DNA of 64,000 nucleotides, taken from contig NC_070569.1 in NCBI RefSeq assembly GCF_026914185.1, forward strand, positions 2,108,001 through 2,172,000, read 5' to 3'. The notes beneath the pieces were generated by a model. That model saw nothing but the letters and a program-made list of their open reading frames with translations. It was not told where the DNA came from and did no database searches. Position numbers and translations under genes: made by a program. Below are positions 24,166 through 35,424 of this stretch, one piece after another; within the stretch, counting starts at the first letter, position 1, and each line of letters starts with the position of its first letter. The DNA comes from Puccinia triticina. Taxonomy: Eukaryota; Basidiomycota; Pucciniomycetes; Pucciniales; Pucciniaceae.

Positions 24166-26387
24166 ATGGAGACCGCGTACTGTCTGGGGCAATTCATTGT
24201 GCCCATATCATCATCTCCGATCTCACCCGGCACCAAAGCCCCACAGGTGGGCTTCCTGCAACGCGGTCGACAGCAAGTACATGTGTACGGCGTACGACAG
24301 ACAAGAATAGGAGATCTCAGCATTGCTGCAAGCAAGCACCTCGGTCCGTTACTTGGGCCAATATCGGCATGTTCAAGTCCAGTCACCGGCAAAAATATCC
24401 CACCTACCGATCCCAATATCATGAAGCTGCGGGCTTTTGTAGTGATCCGTCGTGCGTGCCAGCCCGAGCTGTGGGGTTGTGTATTCAGCCGTTTAGAACA
24501 CGTGGACCGTATCCGCACGGCCTTCGTAGCTGCACAGGCAGAGCTGACACCCATCTGGAACTACAACCCAAGCCTCTTTTTCGACATTGCTCATGTGGCC
24601 GAAAGACCTGAAGCAAGTGCAATAGCAAGATCAGCTGGGCTTTCTACAGCTCTTCGCCAATGCCGTACCACGTTAAAGCCTCATCAGCTGACTGCCCTTG
24701 AGTTCCTGCAAAAGAATGAGTCATCCAACAATGAAGCGGTGTCACTCTGGCACCATCCCTCCAATGCGTGGATTCGAAGCTTCCTGGATCAAGCGGGTAT
24801 CAAGACTCCGGACATTTTAAACCAACCCAAGTGCCGCGGATCTATCCTCGCAGACGACATGGGGTTGGGGAAGACACTGACAACCCTAGCCTTAGTATTG
24901 AGCACTGCTGATGCTGCTGTGGAATTCCAATGGGCAGATTGGGTCAACCGATCAGCAGCTACGTTGGTGATTTGCCCCCTTGCAACACTCTCTAACTGGG
25001 AGAATGAGATTCGCATCCACTTTAAGAATCAAGCAATCCCTTATCATGTCTTCCACGGTCCGAATCGCAAAGAGCTCAGTAGGCAGAGCTTGCAATCTGC
25101 TTTGGTAGTGCTGACAACCTACGAGATGATTGGGGACAGTGGAAATCACACGAATTCTAACCAACTCACAATTGAATCACTGAATCTATGCTGGTACAGG
25201 GTTGTTGTAGACGAAGCACAGTGAGTCACATGGTCTACGTAAACCTCCAAAGCTCCGACCACACACTAATGCTGGATGATGATGATACAAAGCCTAATGA
25301 GGAATCCAAACGCGAACCGGACCCTCAATATTCAGCAACTCCGCTCCTTATTTTTGTTATGTTTAACGGGAACACCAGTCCAGAATCGCCTGACCGACCT
25401 CCAGAGCTTGATTACATCATTGAAGATTGCGCCGTGGGATGACGAACTGATCTGGAAACAATGCCTCATTCCAGGAATGAGTGTTGGGGCCCGAGAGGCT
25501 ATCTTAACTCTTAACCGCCTCATGCACTCTGTCTGTTTGAGAAGAACAAAGCAAGTTCTCCTAAACCTTCCAGAGAAGGTTGAAACAGCGGTTGTAGTGC
25601 GGTGTGCCCCGCCATGGGAGGAATTCTCGCGTGACTTGCACACACGGTTCATCCAGGCGTTTGGCAGACTACGCGAAGACGGGGCGCATTGGGACCCTGC
25701 TGAGTTTTTCCGGCAATTGACGATGTTGCGTCAGTTTTGCAACCATCCAATCTTTGCACGCGAGGAGGTGCCCGTCCAAACAAACTGGCAATGGGAGGAT
25801 TCCGGCAAGATTTTGCATCTGATTGGTAGTCTGCAGGCCTTCTTAAGTGGAGAGAGAGGGATAGCAGAGCCCAAAGCAGTGGTTTTTTCAAGTTTTGTCT
25901 CTTTTTTGGAAATGTGAGCATGTGTGTTTGGCTCAATCACTCCACATGGTACAGGCACTGATTTCTGCTCTTTGAAGTATCGGAAGGGCTCTGGAGGATA
26001 ATCACATTGGATTTACTTCACTCACGGGGGACTTGACTGTGCGACAACGTGACAAAAACCTCAACCAGTTCCGAAGCAACAGCAGGTGCCAGGCTCTTCT
26101 TGGATCTCTACAGGCAGCTGGGGTTGGAATAGATTTGCGATGCGCGCAGAATGTTTATCTGATGGCAAGTGTCCACCCGCTTCTTTCAAAAGGCCTCCAG
26201 CTGGCTGACATGATCCATGGAGGTAAAGGAACCCAGCTGGAATCCAGCAAATGAATTTCAAGCCATCGATCGACTGTACCGTTTGGGTCAACCAAATCCA
26301 GTGTGTGTTTATCGGTACTACATACAGGGGAGCCTGGAGATGAACATCTATCAAGTCCAGAGACGTAAATCAGAATTGGCAGTGTAA
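24166..26387 (+). CDS. SNF2-family ATPase/helicase-like protein (Rad5/HLTF-like, no RING seen)
   Basis: Exons 24166-25220, 25293-25913, 25978-26164 and 26229-26387 join to 674 codons with no stop. All helicase motifs are visible: I (ILADDMGLGKT), Ia (LVICPLATLSNWENEI), II (DEAH, with the His codon split by the first intron), III (LTGTPVQNRL), IV (VVFSSFVSFLE), V (QAAGVGIDL), VI (QAIDRLYRLGQ). SNF2 proteins use ATP to move along DNA and remodel chromatin or protein-DNA complexes. The N-terminal 150 residues might be a degenerate HIRAN-like region (RIGDLSIAASKHLGPLL); this is weak. No RING finger is seen, unlike full Rad5/HLTF. The third intron needs a GC donor (ATG|GCAAGT) to give VYLMEPSWNPAN. 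ATG 24166 is the first in frame, but more upstream exons are possible. It is convergent with the companion-family gene ending at 26553, 165 bases away. Confidence 0.85.
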
Positions 26388-26552
26388 GAAACACCCTGCA
26401 TTCTGCGATCAGATTAACGACTAGCATTGCTAACGACAGTCCCACCGCAGGCTGAGTGTACCATGCGGAGGCAACGAGGAATATGAGTGTGCTCAGCTTC
26501 TCATGACAAACCTTCTGGGTTGAGAAGATGATACATACCGAACTGTGCCCCT

Positions 26553-27669
26553 TCAGTCTGGCGTGACTAGGTTTGGCCATTCTACAGGATCCCGTGTATT
26601 GAGAAGTTCTTTTTGCGAATTCAAAAGTGTGTTGAGATATTTTGGAGAGTAGCAGTTGATCGGCATGTTGCGCGGCACATCTTTAAAGCTGTCCGATGGG
26701 CCTGAATTGGAAGGTTGTCGTCGAGATTCAAGAATGTACTCATGGACAAAGAGGCGGCCGTTGGTGTTCAACTTCTTCTGAACATAGATGGCATCCACCT
26801 GTGCCGCAAATAAATTGAATTGGTCTGATCTCCACGCCAGGGGCAGCTTGAACAGGTTGCGTGGGGGTGTGCTTTCGGTCTCCGAGGTAGCTTTGATGTT
26901 GTCAAAGACTGATTGGAGGTCAGGCTGGATGGGGAGTGAGCAGAGTGTTTCCAGACGATGTTGGCGAACCTGGAAATGAGGACGTCTTAGCTTATTATAA
27001 ATCTGAGGAATAAGAGGCAATGTAAGAAGGGACACCGTCTACCTGCATGCGGATCTTGGATTTGCATTCAGATTGCTTCTTCTTCAATTGCTTCTCCGGT
27101 GAGAATCGACCCAATCTAAGGCTGTTTTGCCTGCCGATGAACCAACGGTGGAGCAAACCTAGTTGGATGGAAGTGTTTGAAGCCTCAACAGGATCCATGA
27201 AGAATAGCTTCAATGCTCCGGCTCTGTATGCATTCCGCCAGTGTTTCAGAACAAAATTGGCGAAGAGTTGGTTCCAAGGGGCGTCCCACGTATGATCCCA
27301 AGCAAACGTCTGACCTGGGAAGTTAGAGGCCGATAGGTCTTGAAGAAAGATAGTTCTAAATAGAGGGTGGATGGTTTGTGTTTTTCCTAAGAGGGCTGCT
27401 GTCGGAATTGGATCTATTGGATGTGTGAGAATAGAATCGGGAAGATTTGAGCCGACATGGAAGTTGTGTGGAGCGGGACGAGTCTTCCATTCATTGGATG
27501 CGGGTTTTTTGGAGGATGTCACCAGGTCAAGCAGAGTTCTTATGAAAGCCGCAAGGCTGCGGGCGCAGGGTGAATTGGAATTGGGGATGAACGTTGAGTA
27601 GGTTGCGTTGATTTGTGCGACCCCACGTGGCGGATGACCGTCCAAAAAGTTGGCCTTCGACAGCGACAT
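26553..27669 (-). CDS. Companion-family protein, copy 4 (WRS module, no HeH seen)
   Basis: Minus-strand exons 27669-27043 and 27002-26553 (40-nt intron, short but phase-correct) give 358 residues from ATG 27669 (MSLSKANFLDGHPPRG). The middle has NQLFANFVLKHWRNAY, comparable with the FLWDLA block of copies 1 and 2; then a basic stretch (EKQLKKKQSECKSKIR) at the end of exon 1. The last exon begins IYNKLRRPHF and carries LPLAWRSDQFNLFAAQVDAI, aligning with the PWRS module of the other copies, and a KYLNTLL tail. An ORF extends upstream to 27984, but that part runs through a palindrome and is probably not coding. It is convergent with the SNF2 gene rather than next to a transposase gene on its own strand. 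Function unknown; likely nuclear by composition. Confidence 0.55.
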
Positions 27670-27892
27670 AGAGCGCGCAGGATGAGCGGAGGTGGGAGGA
27701 TCGATTTGGGAGGAATCCACTGACAAGAGCCTTATTATAGGATCAGTGAGCGTGGACGGGTTGACCAGACAAAGGGGAAATGATTGGACGGTTGATCTCA
27801 AAGGGACCAGGCATGTGTGACATCTGAGACAGGCGGTGGTGGGACGTCGGTGGTTTTGGTGCCACTGCCTGTCCTGAAGTATGATTGCGGCA

Positions 27893-27932
27893 TTGTCCTC
27901 CCTGATGTTCGGCCGAACATCAGGGAGGACAA
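27893..27932. repeat. CGGCCG-core palindrome, copy A
   Basis: A perfect 40-bp palindrome. Each arm of the common 38-bp core reads TGTCCTCCCTGATGTTCGG toward the centre. It lies 87 bases from copy B, at the left edge of element 3. Confidence 0.95.
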
Positions 27933-28018
27933 ATGTACATGCTTGACATGCATGGTAGAAGGAGGATTGTGAGTAGCAAAGCAAGTGTTCAAGCCAGCGA
28001 TTCCCCTTGTACAGTATT

Positions 28019-28056
28019 TGTCCTCCCTGATGTTCGGCCGAACATCAGGGAGGACA
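28019..28056. repeat. CGGCCG-core palindrome, copy B
   Basis: A perfect 38-bp palindrome with the same arms as copy A (TGTCCTCCCTGATGTTCGG plus complement). The pair A/B is separated by 87 bases. The flanks of B (ATTTGTCC side) match the reverse complement of those of A for a few bases, so the two lie as an inverted pair. Confidence 0.95.
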
Positions 28057-28225
28057 TAAGGTTTGAGGGGCCGAGATGATATGGCAAAAGCAGTGACATG
28101 TCTCCGCTGTGATCTTGACGGGGCCTGAGAGCCGGTTGATGCTTGCGCCGGATTAGGCACCCGTCACTATTATGCAGGAGCCACAGTCGTCTCGTCTGGA
28201 TGGCAACTAAAGAGTTAGCTCCTCC

Positions 28226-28252
28226 TACTCCACCTCCTGAGGAGGTGGAGTA
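28226..28252. repeat. Perfect 12-bp inverted repeat with 3-base loop
   Basis: TACTCCACCTCC, TGA, then the exact reverse complement. It is unrelated in sequence to the CGGCCG palindromes and sits about 170 bases inside copy B. It could form a cruciform or bind a dimeric protein; the function is unknown. Confidence 0.85.
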
Positions 28253-28634
28253 CAGATGATACCAACCGGCATGTGTGCTCATCTGCTTAAGCTGAGGCGT
28301 GCGGAAGGGAGGAGCCGACCTAAATCCAAGTCACTGAAAGCACCATGTGAGCCTCTCACTTTGGCCAAACTGACAGCAGTGTGTACACTGGATTGAGTGC
28401 CACATGTGTTCACAAATGTCTGGTGTCTGATGTTTGACGGACGTGGGCAGTGCCTGAACAATGAATATTGGCCTCCACCCTCTTTGTTGGTGTGGATGAG
28501 GACACTGTTTGATCTCATTGCGCAAAGTAACAAGGCCGGTCGACTGGCCAACCCGCCATGACATTCCGGGAGTAGTAGCATGACAAGTGGATTCTTAGTA
28601 TCAACGAGGATCAGATTAAGGAAGACTGTGGCTT

Positions 28635-29144
28635 TTAAGTCGGCCCTGTCCACGCAGACAGATTGAGATTGTCAGTGACATCCTCACTTGCTTGCGACTT
28701 GCGAGGGAGGGAGAGAATGCTCACTGTAGGATTGGGAGGGTGGTATACCACAAGCTCACAATGTGCGTTGGTGTGCACCTTGTGTATAGCCAAAGCCGTC
28801 CGTGTCTGCCCCAATAGGACCTGTAACAGCATCAATATTGGTGTCCAGGAAATTAGTCTGCTGATCTGTGGTGCGGATTTCAAACATGACGGACCTTTGC
28901 CTTCACGATTCCTTATGGCATTCCAAGCCGCTTTAACATCAGGAACTGCCCATTGCGGAATCTTCATGTCATAGGCGTCGGCATACAACTTCCCCTGCAT
29001 CTTGTAGACCAGGTTCACATTAATGCGAAGATGGGCGTCATCCCCTGACTCCCGGGCCACTCGTTCCACTTCCATGTCCACGTGCCTTTGCGTGGTCTGT
29101 AGCCACTGCAGTTGAACTGACGTAAAACAGAATTGGTTATTCAT
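28635..29144 (-). CDS. Small ORF, 169 aa, unknown function
   Basis: Minus-strand ORF from ATG 29144 (MNNQFCFTSVQLQWLQTTQ) to 28635, divergent from transposase 3. It has a charged N-terminal half (VDMEVERVARESGDDAHLR), a segment KMQGKLYADAYDMKIPQWAV and a hydrophobic stretch (ILMLLQVLLGQT). No intron is needed and no domain was recognised. It could be an accessory gene of element 3 or a chance ORF. The minus strand also stays open at 28279-28653 in another frame. The 575 bases between this ORF and transposase 3 hold no other gene and could be a shared promoter. Confidence 0.35.
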   Translation of the reverse strand: MNNQFCFTSVQLQWLQTTQRHVDMEVERVARESGDDAHLRINVNLVYKMQGKLYADAYDMKIPQWAVPDVKAAWNAIRNREGKGPSCLKSAPQISRLISWTPILMLLQVLLGQTRTALAIHKVHTNAHCELVVYHPPNPTVSILSLPRKSQASEDVTDNLNLSAWTGPT

Positions 29145-29718
29145 GGTGCAACCGCAAGAGGAGCCAAGAGGAGCAGGGGGGGGTGAACTGGGAAAAAGAT
29201 CCAAATGTTTGTGGCGAGATTTAAGACACACAGCGAGGAATTTTGTGTGAGCGGGAATGGGCCCTCTCTGTCGCAACTGGCCATCTATTTATGTTGTGTT
29301 GGTTGGACAGTGGTGGAGATTGACACTAAACTACGAGGTAACATGAGCGTGATTCGGTTCCATGGAACCAGATGAAGCTTGCGACAGGGTCATGTGTATC
29401 CTGAGTGTGAGTGAACTGTCCAATTCTTCTCTTCTGATGGATGCTCTGAAATTCTGCTGCAGGATTGCCCCTGTTGGCGCAAGCCTGCCAAGACAGATAT
29501 CAGGCAGCCAACTGTCGTGCTGCAACAATTAAATTTCTTTTTGACACATCACATGGTCCAAAAGACTGTAAGTTGTCCCAGTCAGAGCAGCAGGCGCTGA
29601 CAGTGTGGAGGGGTCCAAACTTCACAAGAAGACAACACCGCAAACTCCTGTGCTTCCTGCAATCTCAGCCACCCGGAATCCTCTCACTCTCAATCCCACC
29701 CAATCAGTCAATCACGCC

Positions 29719-32700
29719 ATGGTAGACCAAAAGCTGCATGTTTGTCTATGCAAAAACTTTGGCTGCAACAAATCACAGCATGAAGAAGAGGGTCGAGGAA
29801 TTGTTCCAGGAAGGGTTTTGTCACAGCGTGTGTTTCAGAAACATCAAATGACGCTGAGCATGGAGCAATCCAAGCGCATAGTGAACCAAAGCGGGCGCAC
29901 TGCGACGTCAAGTCAGGTAACTGTGAGAGCGTTTAATCTACCAGCTTAGCGCATTTCAAACCGGAGGGCTCACTGAATATATCTCATCTCCACAGAGTAG
30001 ATCACCTATCTCTTCCTCTGGCCCCGCAGATATTCCTGTTGTCACGCCCGCAAAGGTTGTGCTGGAGGAAGCATTTTGCAAACAGGTGATGGTGCAAATG
30101 GCGTCCTCCGTTTTGGCTAACAAGATGACCAAGAATGGAGCCGTCGATTTCTTGAAGGCCGCCCGGGAAAACGTGGTCTTGCTGGCGCAAATTTGGAGCA
30201 GGAAGGAATTAAATTCAATTGATCCAAAACCCATTCTACGGCAAATTCCTAAGACTCAGGAGTCAGTCTTCCACCGTCTGGGCCTGAAGCCGCAACTGAC
30301 CACCCGGATCTGCTGTCGGAAATGTTTTGCTCTGTACCCAATCAATCCTGCGCCTGAAGACCGTCGACAACGATGCACTCAGCCCTTCCTTTCGCCCAAA
30401 CAAGGCTTCTGCAAGTGGGCCAAGTCAGAAAATCTCACTCCAGCTTGCGACGAGCCTCTTTACAAAGCCAAAAACGGACAACCCGACGTCCCTGTTCGAA
30501 CCTTTACATTTGTATCGCTGAGATCATGGTTGGAGAGCCGGCTGATGCAACCTCAGTTTGAATCTTTGTTGGATGCAAGTCTGGCTGCGTGCAACTGGGC
30601 GGATGATGCACCATTGGAGGACGTGTGGCACGGCCAGGTTTGGCAGGAATTTCCGGACTCCGACGATGGTACGGGCTTGTATACTACACGTTCAGGCAAC
30701 CTGGTCTTTAGCCTCTATCTGGACTGGTTTAGTCCAGGAGGGAGCTCTAATCTCGGCAAGCACACCACTGTGGGGGCAATAACTTTGGTTTGCTTGAACC
30801 TCCCTCCGTCGCACCGATATCGGATTGAAAACATATTCCTATTCGGCATCATTCCGGGCCCTAAGGAGCCCAAGCTGGAACAGATCAATCACATCTTGCA
30901 ACCGTTGGTGGACGAGCTGAAAGACTTTTGGCGTGGCGTTTTTTTTGACTCAACTAGTCTTCATCCCACTGGCAGAACCGTTCGGGGAGCCATATTCCCG
31001 CTCATTGCCGACTTACCGGCCCTTCGAAAGACAAGCGGATTCGGAAGTCATGCTGCACAATTCTTCTGTTCGTTCTGTCTGCTCAGGAAGGACGACCTCC
31101 ATGAGACCGATTCGACTAAATTTCCACCTCGCACTGACACTCTACACCGTAGCCACGCATCGACTTGGCTGAAGATCCAAAACTTCACGGAAAGGAAGAA
31201 ATATTCCAAAGAACATGGCGCCCGATGGAGTGTCCTAAACGAGCTGACGTATTGGCAGCCGGTCACATACTCGTCTATCGAAGTGATGCATGCCTTGGTG
31301 CTGGGGGATTTGAAAGATCACAGCATGCGGTTCTTAAATTTGCCACTGGCTGGGGCACAACTCAACAAATCACAAGAGCTAGAAGAAGCGTGGCAGAACG
31401 ACAAGTCCACACGGCCGCCTTTTGATGATCAGCCCCACTTTTCCCGAAGTGCCCAAGCGAAAGGGAAAAGAAAACTTGAGAGTGATATCACGGATGCTCC
31501 CACCCCCGACAGACCCAGCAAACGGACCCGTAAAACCGCTAGTATGCCTGGAGCAGGGAGAACAGCTGCAACAACCAGGAACACACCTCAAGATCAGCCC
31601 TCTGCAGCAACTGCTCTCCATCAGACCCATTCGAACACCTCATCCACACACTCCTACTCGCTCCGTGAAAGAAGGGAGAACCCTTCCACCACTTCTGACG
31701 ACGAGACATCCACCGGGTCTGATGATGGGAGTGATGATACTGTCAAAGGTGTGCAACACACAGCCAGAGTACCACATTCGCCAGTCAATGAGAAGGACTG
31801 TCCCCGGCTTTTGCCGGAGGAGCTCGATGTGGTGCGGCGAACCATTGTACATACTGTCTTGCCGTCATGGATCGACCGAGTCCCACGAAACTTGGGTTCT
31901 GCAGGCCACGGCTCATTGAAAGCAGCGGAATGGTTGATCTTGTACAAAGTCTATTACACCATTGCACTGATTCCTCTCTGGGTCAAATCTCAAGATGAAC
32001 CAGGTACCAGTCAAAGCAGAATTCGAATATCTCTGCTGTTAGAGTCAACTACCACACTCTCTCAAGTGGCGCACTTCCTCACTCTACCTAAGATAAAGGT
32101 CCAAGATTTGCCTGAACTCGACGGTCTGATAGCGAAATATCGGCAATGTTTGCAAACTGGCTGGCCGGGCAAGTCAAGCAAGCCAAATTTGCATCTTACA
32201 CAGCATTTCTCCGAAGTTATCCGGAGGTTTGGTCCTCCTCGTTCGACGGCCGCATGGGCCCAGGAGAGAGTGAACGGAATGTTGCAAAGGCTTCCCACAA
32301 ACAACCACTTAGGTCAGTTCATCTTGTTGCCCGCTGTTGTGTGTGCCAATCATCTGAGCGTTTCATCTGTTCATATGTTGCAGAGGACATCCCCAAGACC
32401 TTGATCAACAAGTGGCATATCAACTCCAATCTCTGCTCTCTTGAGAATGAGACAAACTATGTAAGAACCACAGAAGAACAAGAGTTCGAGGAAGTCAAGT
32501 CGGCAACGATGGAGCTTGAGAAGGATTTGTTTGAAAAGTGGAAACGGCTGGTGGGAAGCACAGAGGGCCCAAAGCACGGCGCCAGGACACGTCAAATTGC
32601 GGCAAATTTGGTCCCTTCTGTGGAGGTTGTCAGCAGCATTCAGATTGACCGGAAGAAGTTCACCACAAAGGAGCACCACGAAGGAAACTCATTGGTTGAG

Positions 32701-33102
32701 TTCTACCTATCTCAAGATCAGCGATTTGGAGAGACATTACAAATCTATCGATCCAACCAAACACCGGGCAGAACATGGATGGTGGTGAGGGCTTTCAAGG
32801 AAATACATAAGAAGGATGATCCATATGGTGATTATCCGGATCTCAACTGCCGACTGGTCAAGGCCGAACAAGAGGTGCCCACAGTTATTGAATGTACCCA
32901 AGTGATTGGGCATGTTGGCATCATGCGGCATGGTGTTGGCACATTTGGTATTTCCACCAAGACTCTCAGCGCTGTCGGATTGCGGACTGCAGTAAGCTTA
33001 CCCACTCATCCTTATTCCCTAAAATTTCTGTAATTGCTGAGTGGTTTGGGTTGGACCTTTGTTTCTAACGTGCAGGGTTGGGAAAGTCTGGTGGAGGACT
33101 GA
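29719..33102 (+). CDS. Tnp2-type transposase 3, intact, 1,049 aa
   Basis: Exons 29719-29916, 29996-32312, 32384-32991 and 33076-33102 join to 1,050 codons without a stop. ATG 29719 is followed by VCLCKNFGCNKSQHEEEGRG and VPGRVLSQRVFQKHQ, the same N-terminal Cys motif as transposases 1 and 2. Next are ICCRKCFALYPIN (Cys pair), SGNLVFSLYLDWFSPGG, GIIPGPKEP, LIADLPALRKTSGF, FCSFC and a SIEVMHALVLGDLKDH segment. A Ser/Lys-rich insert of about 110 residues with KRTRK-like possible nuclear signals comes before the C-terminal AWAQERVNGML. Differences from the other two are DW instead of DG in the first motif and Glu instead of Asp before VMHAL. The second intron sits at the same codon (NNHLG) as the intron in the other transposases. 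Tnp2 enzymes excise and insert CACTA-type transposons. This is the only undamaged transposase here. Confidence 0.88.
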
Positions 33103-33470
33103 AGATATCCAGCAAGTAGTGCTTGTATGGGCATGTTTGGGAAGATGATTGTATGGGTACAAGAGCCGCGGGCACGAAAATGTCCCCTTGTGCGGTGCCT
33201 TTGCCATACCACTCAAAGGATAAGTTTTTCCAATCCCACAGAGATCCCTGCTTGATCTGTGTCGGAATTCATCATATATGTGGAATTCGTACCTACTTGT
33301 CACCAGCTTCCTCCACTCGTGTACCCGATACTTCTTTCTTCAACTTCTCCCCAACGTCCGAGTTCACGTCGACGGCTTACCCTGTAAAACATTGCACACC
33401 TGCTACTTCATTATCAATAACATCTTGCCGGTGCCATTACCCATCCCGCCTGTCTGTATAATTATCCGTC

Positions 33471-35171
33471 ATGAGTGACACTGCTCCCCCTCCCTCCACG
33501 CAGCCCGGCAACGGAAATGCTGGTGCTCCCCCTCCCAGCCATGATGAGGCGTGGATCTCAGACCTGGTAGACAGTCTGGTACCCAAATTTCAAGCGGCGG
33601 GAAGCACATCAGCTGGCGACTCTGCTATGCGCACTGATGACGAAGGCAAGTCCACGCATTATTGCCGTCCGTACTAGTAATCAAGCATCTGACTGACTTT
33701 GGCTCTGCTGACAGGCCCAGCTAGAGCCGAGGAGTCCCAGGTTCGATCAGAGCTTGATGACCCGATGCGGTTGGACCCCGAGTTTGTCGTCAACCAGGCT
33801 AGGAACGAGCGGAATCAAGCCGGGAAGGCCGCAGATGATCGACGCGCGGGTCGCCGTGCAAAAGGCATAGCGCAGAAGGGAGTCCTAGCCGAGCACTATG
33901 ATAAGTTTTCGCGGAGTATACAAGTGTTCATCAAGTTCTTCCTTGGCAATCCTGAGAAGCCACAAACTTTCCCTCACGCTCCCACCGAATCCGAACTTGC
34001 CGCCCAATATTGGGTTGAGAATAGGGGTAAGGTCATACTCCAACAGCTTGACCGAGTCCGCGCTTCACTCTCAAACAAGCCTGCCGCCGAGGTCGAGTAC
34101 TACATCGGTGTTGCCGAAAAGGAAATTTGGCAAAACATCAAATCACCTCCGTTTGTTGCAGCAGCCTCTCAGGGTCCTGTCAAAGGTTCTATACCGATCA
34201 GCCCTTCAGAAAAGGCCGATGTGGAGCGTGCCTTAGCTCTAGCGGTAATATCTAGGGTAACCTTTGTGTGGGAGGCGATACAGACCGGTGATCCTTCCGC
34301 CTGGAACTCCACCATCGTTGACGTCCTTGCATCTAAGGCTGTTGAGTGGATTCGTCGAAAAACTCCCGTCAAAGATGATCAGGCCAGTCAAGCCCCTGCG
34401 ATTATTCAACGATGGCTCCAGACCAAATCGCGTGAACTCAGAGAATGCCAGAACATGGATCCGGATACTTACGACCGACTAAAGAAGCAGAAGGCTTCAA
34501 AAGACCAACATCAACGATGGCGTAAAAGGGTATGTTCCACTCTTCAAAGGCCTCCTCAAGATTCCCAAATCACGGACACAGTGAATGACCATCAATGATT
34601 CTGTGTCCCCCAGATTTTTCTAAAGCGATGCTCCATGGTGGACCATCTCTTCCCGAAGAACATACAACTGGCGCACATTGTCGAACAGAAGGACTGCGGC
34701 TCAGATATTGAGGATGCCGGTGATAATGTTGCCCCAGTGTCTCTGATCCCGGACTGGCGGAGCGATGATCTTACTGCCATTCTACACTGTCTTGACAAGA
34801 TGACCATTGCCCGAGGCGAGCATCACAAAACCATTGCCGCCAATGAGAAACTATATGCTCGATCCAAGAAAAATTTCAAAAGCACTAAAGGAATCATTGG
34901 GGTCCCGCGCAGCCTGCCCCTGGACGCCTACAGCAAGCTCTATTGGTCAAGAATCAGCCCTTACGAGCGGGATACCATCTCGAAGGTCCCAGCCATCGGT
35001 CTTAACGTCATTGCACAAAACCTCCAAGAGGCCTGCAAGCCCGGATCTTTGGCAACCGGATCAACATCCTCTGCTCCGACCACCAGCAACGCATCCAACG
35101 GCGCGGCAGGTGGATTGACGGGCGGCCAGTCTCACCTTGCGGCTGGGGGGTCGATGCATATGGATCATTGA
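33471..35171 (+). CDS. Companion protein of element 3 (copy 3), intact, 515 aa
   Basis: Exons 33471-33645, 33715-34529 and 34614-35171 give 516 codons. The first intron only keeps frame with a GC donor (AAG|GCAAGT) and CAG acceptor. The N-terminus is Pro/Ser/Gly-rich, with no clear HeH domain. The middle is helical and charged (NQARNERNQAGKAADDRRAG, then IQVFIKFFLGNP and AEVEYYIGVAEKEIW). The end of exon 2 is basic (KDQHQRWRKR), and exon 3 carries QKDCGSDIEDAGD, PDWRSDDLTAILHCLDKM and a GVPRSLPLDAYSKLYW segment, aligning with the last exons of copies 1, 2 and 4 (D/E cluster, WRS, GLP...SWL). It starts about 370 bases after transposase 3 on the same strand. It is probably a nuclear accessory of transposition. 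A Gly/Ala/Ser-rich tail ends in SMHMDH. Confidence 0.7.
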
Positions 35172-35424
35172 TTATCTTCTTGGGAGCATGCAGGCGGAGA
35201 GTGTCCGGTCAATTTCCTTTGTTTTGAGTACAACGAAAGTGTATTTCTGTTCAGATGCCTTACATGTGCCGGCCAAATATCCTGTTGGCACATGATGTTC
35301 CTCCCTTCGTCATCGTTGAGAGATCTTAGACCACCAGCACAACATTGCGAAGTGCTCTGTTGCGCTCTCACCACGCTGCTGTGCCGCTGTCATGGGCTAT
35401 GAGCTGATGGTATCAGCTGTGATG

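Noticed and set aside
27671..27984. Upstream extension of companion copy 4 to 27984
   Set aside because: The extension translates the palindrome (VLPDVRPNIRED) and low-complexity sequence; ATG 27669 is a better start.
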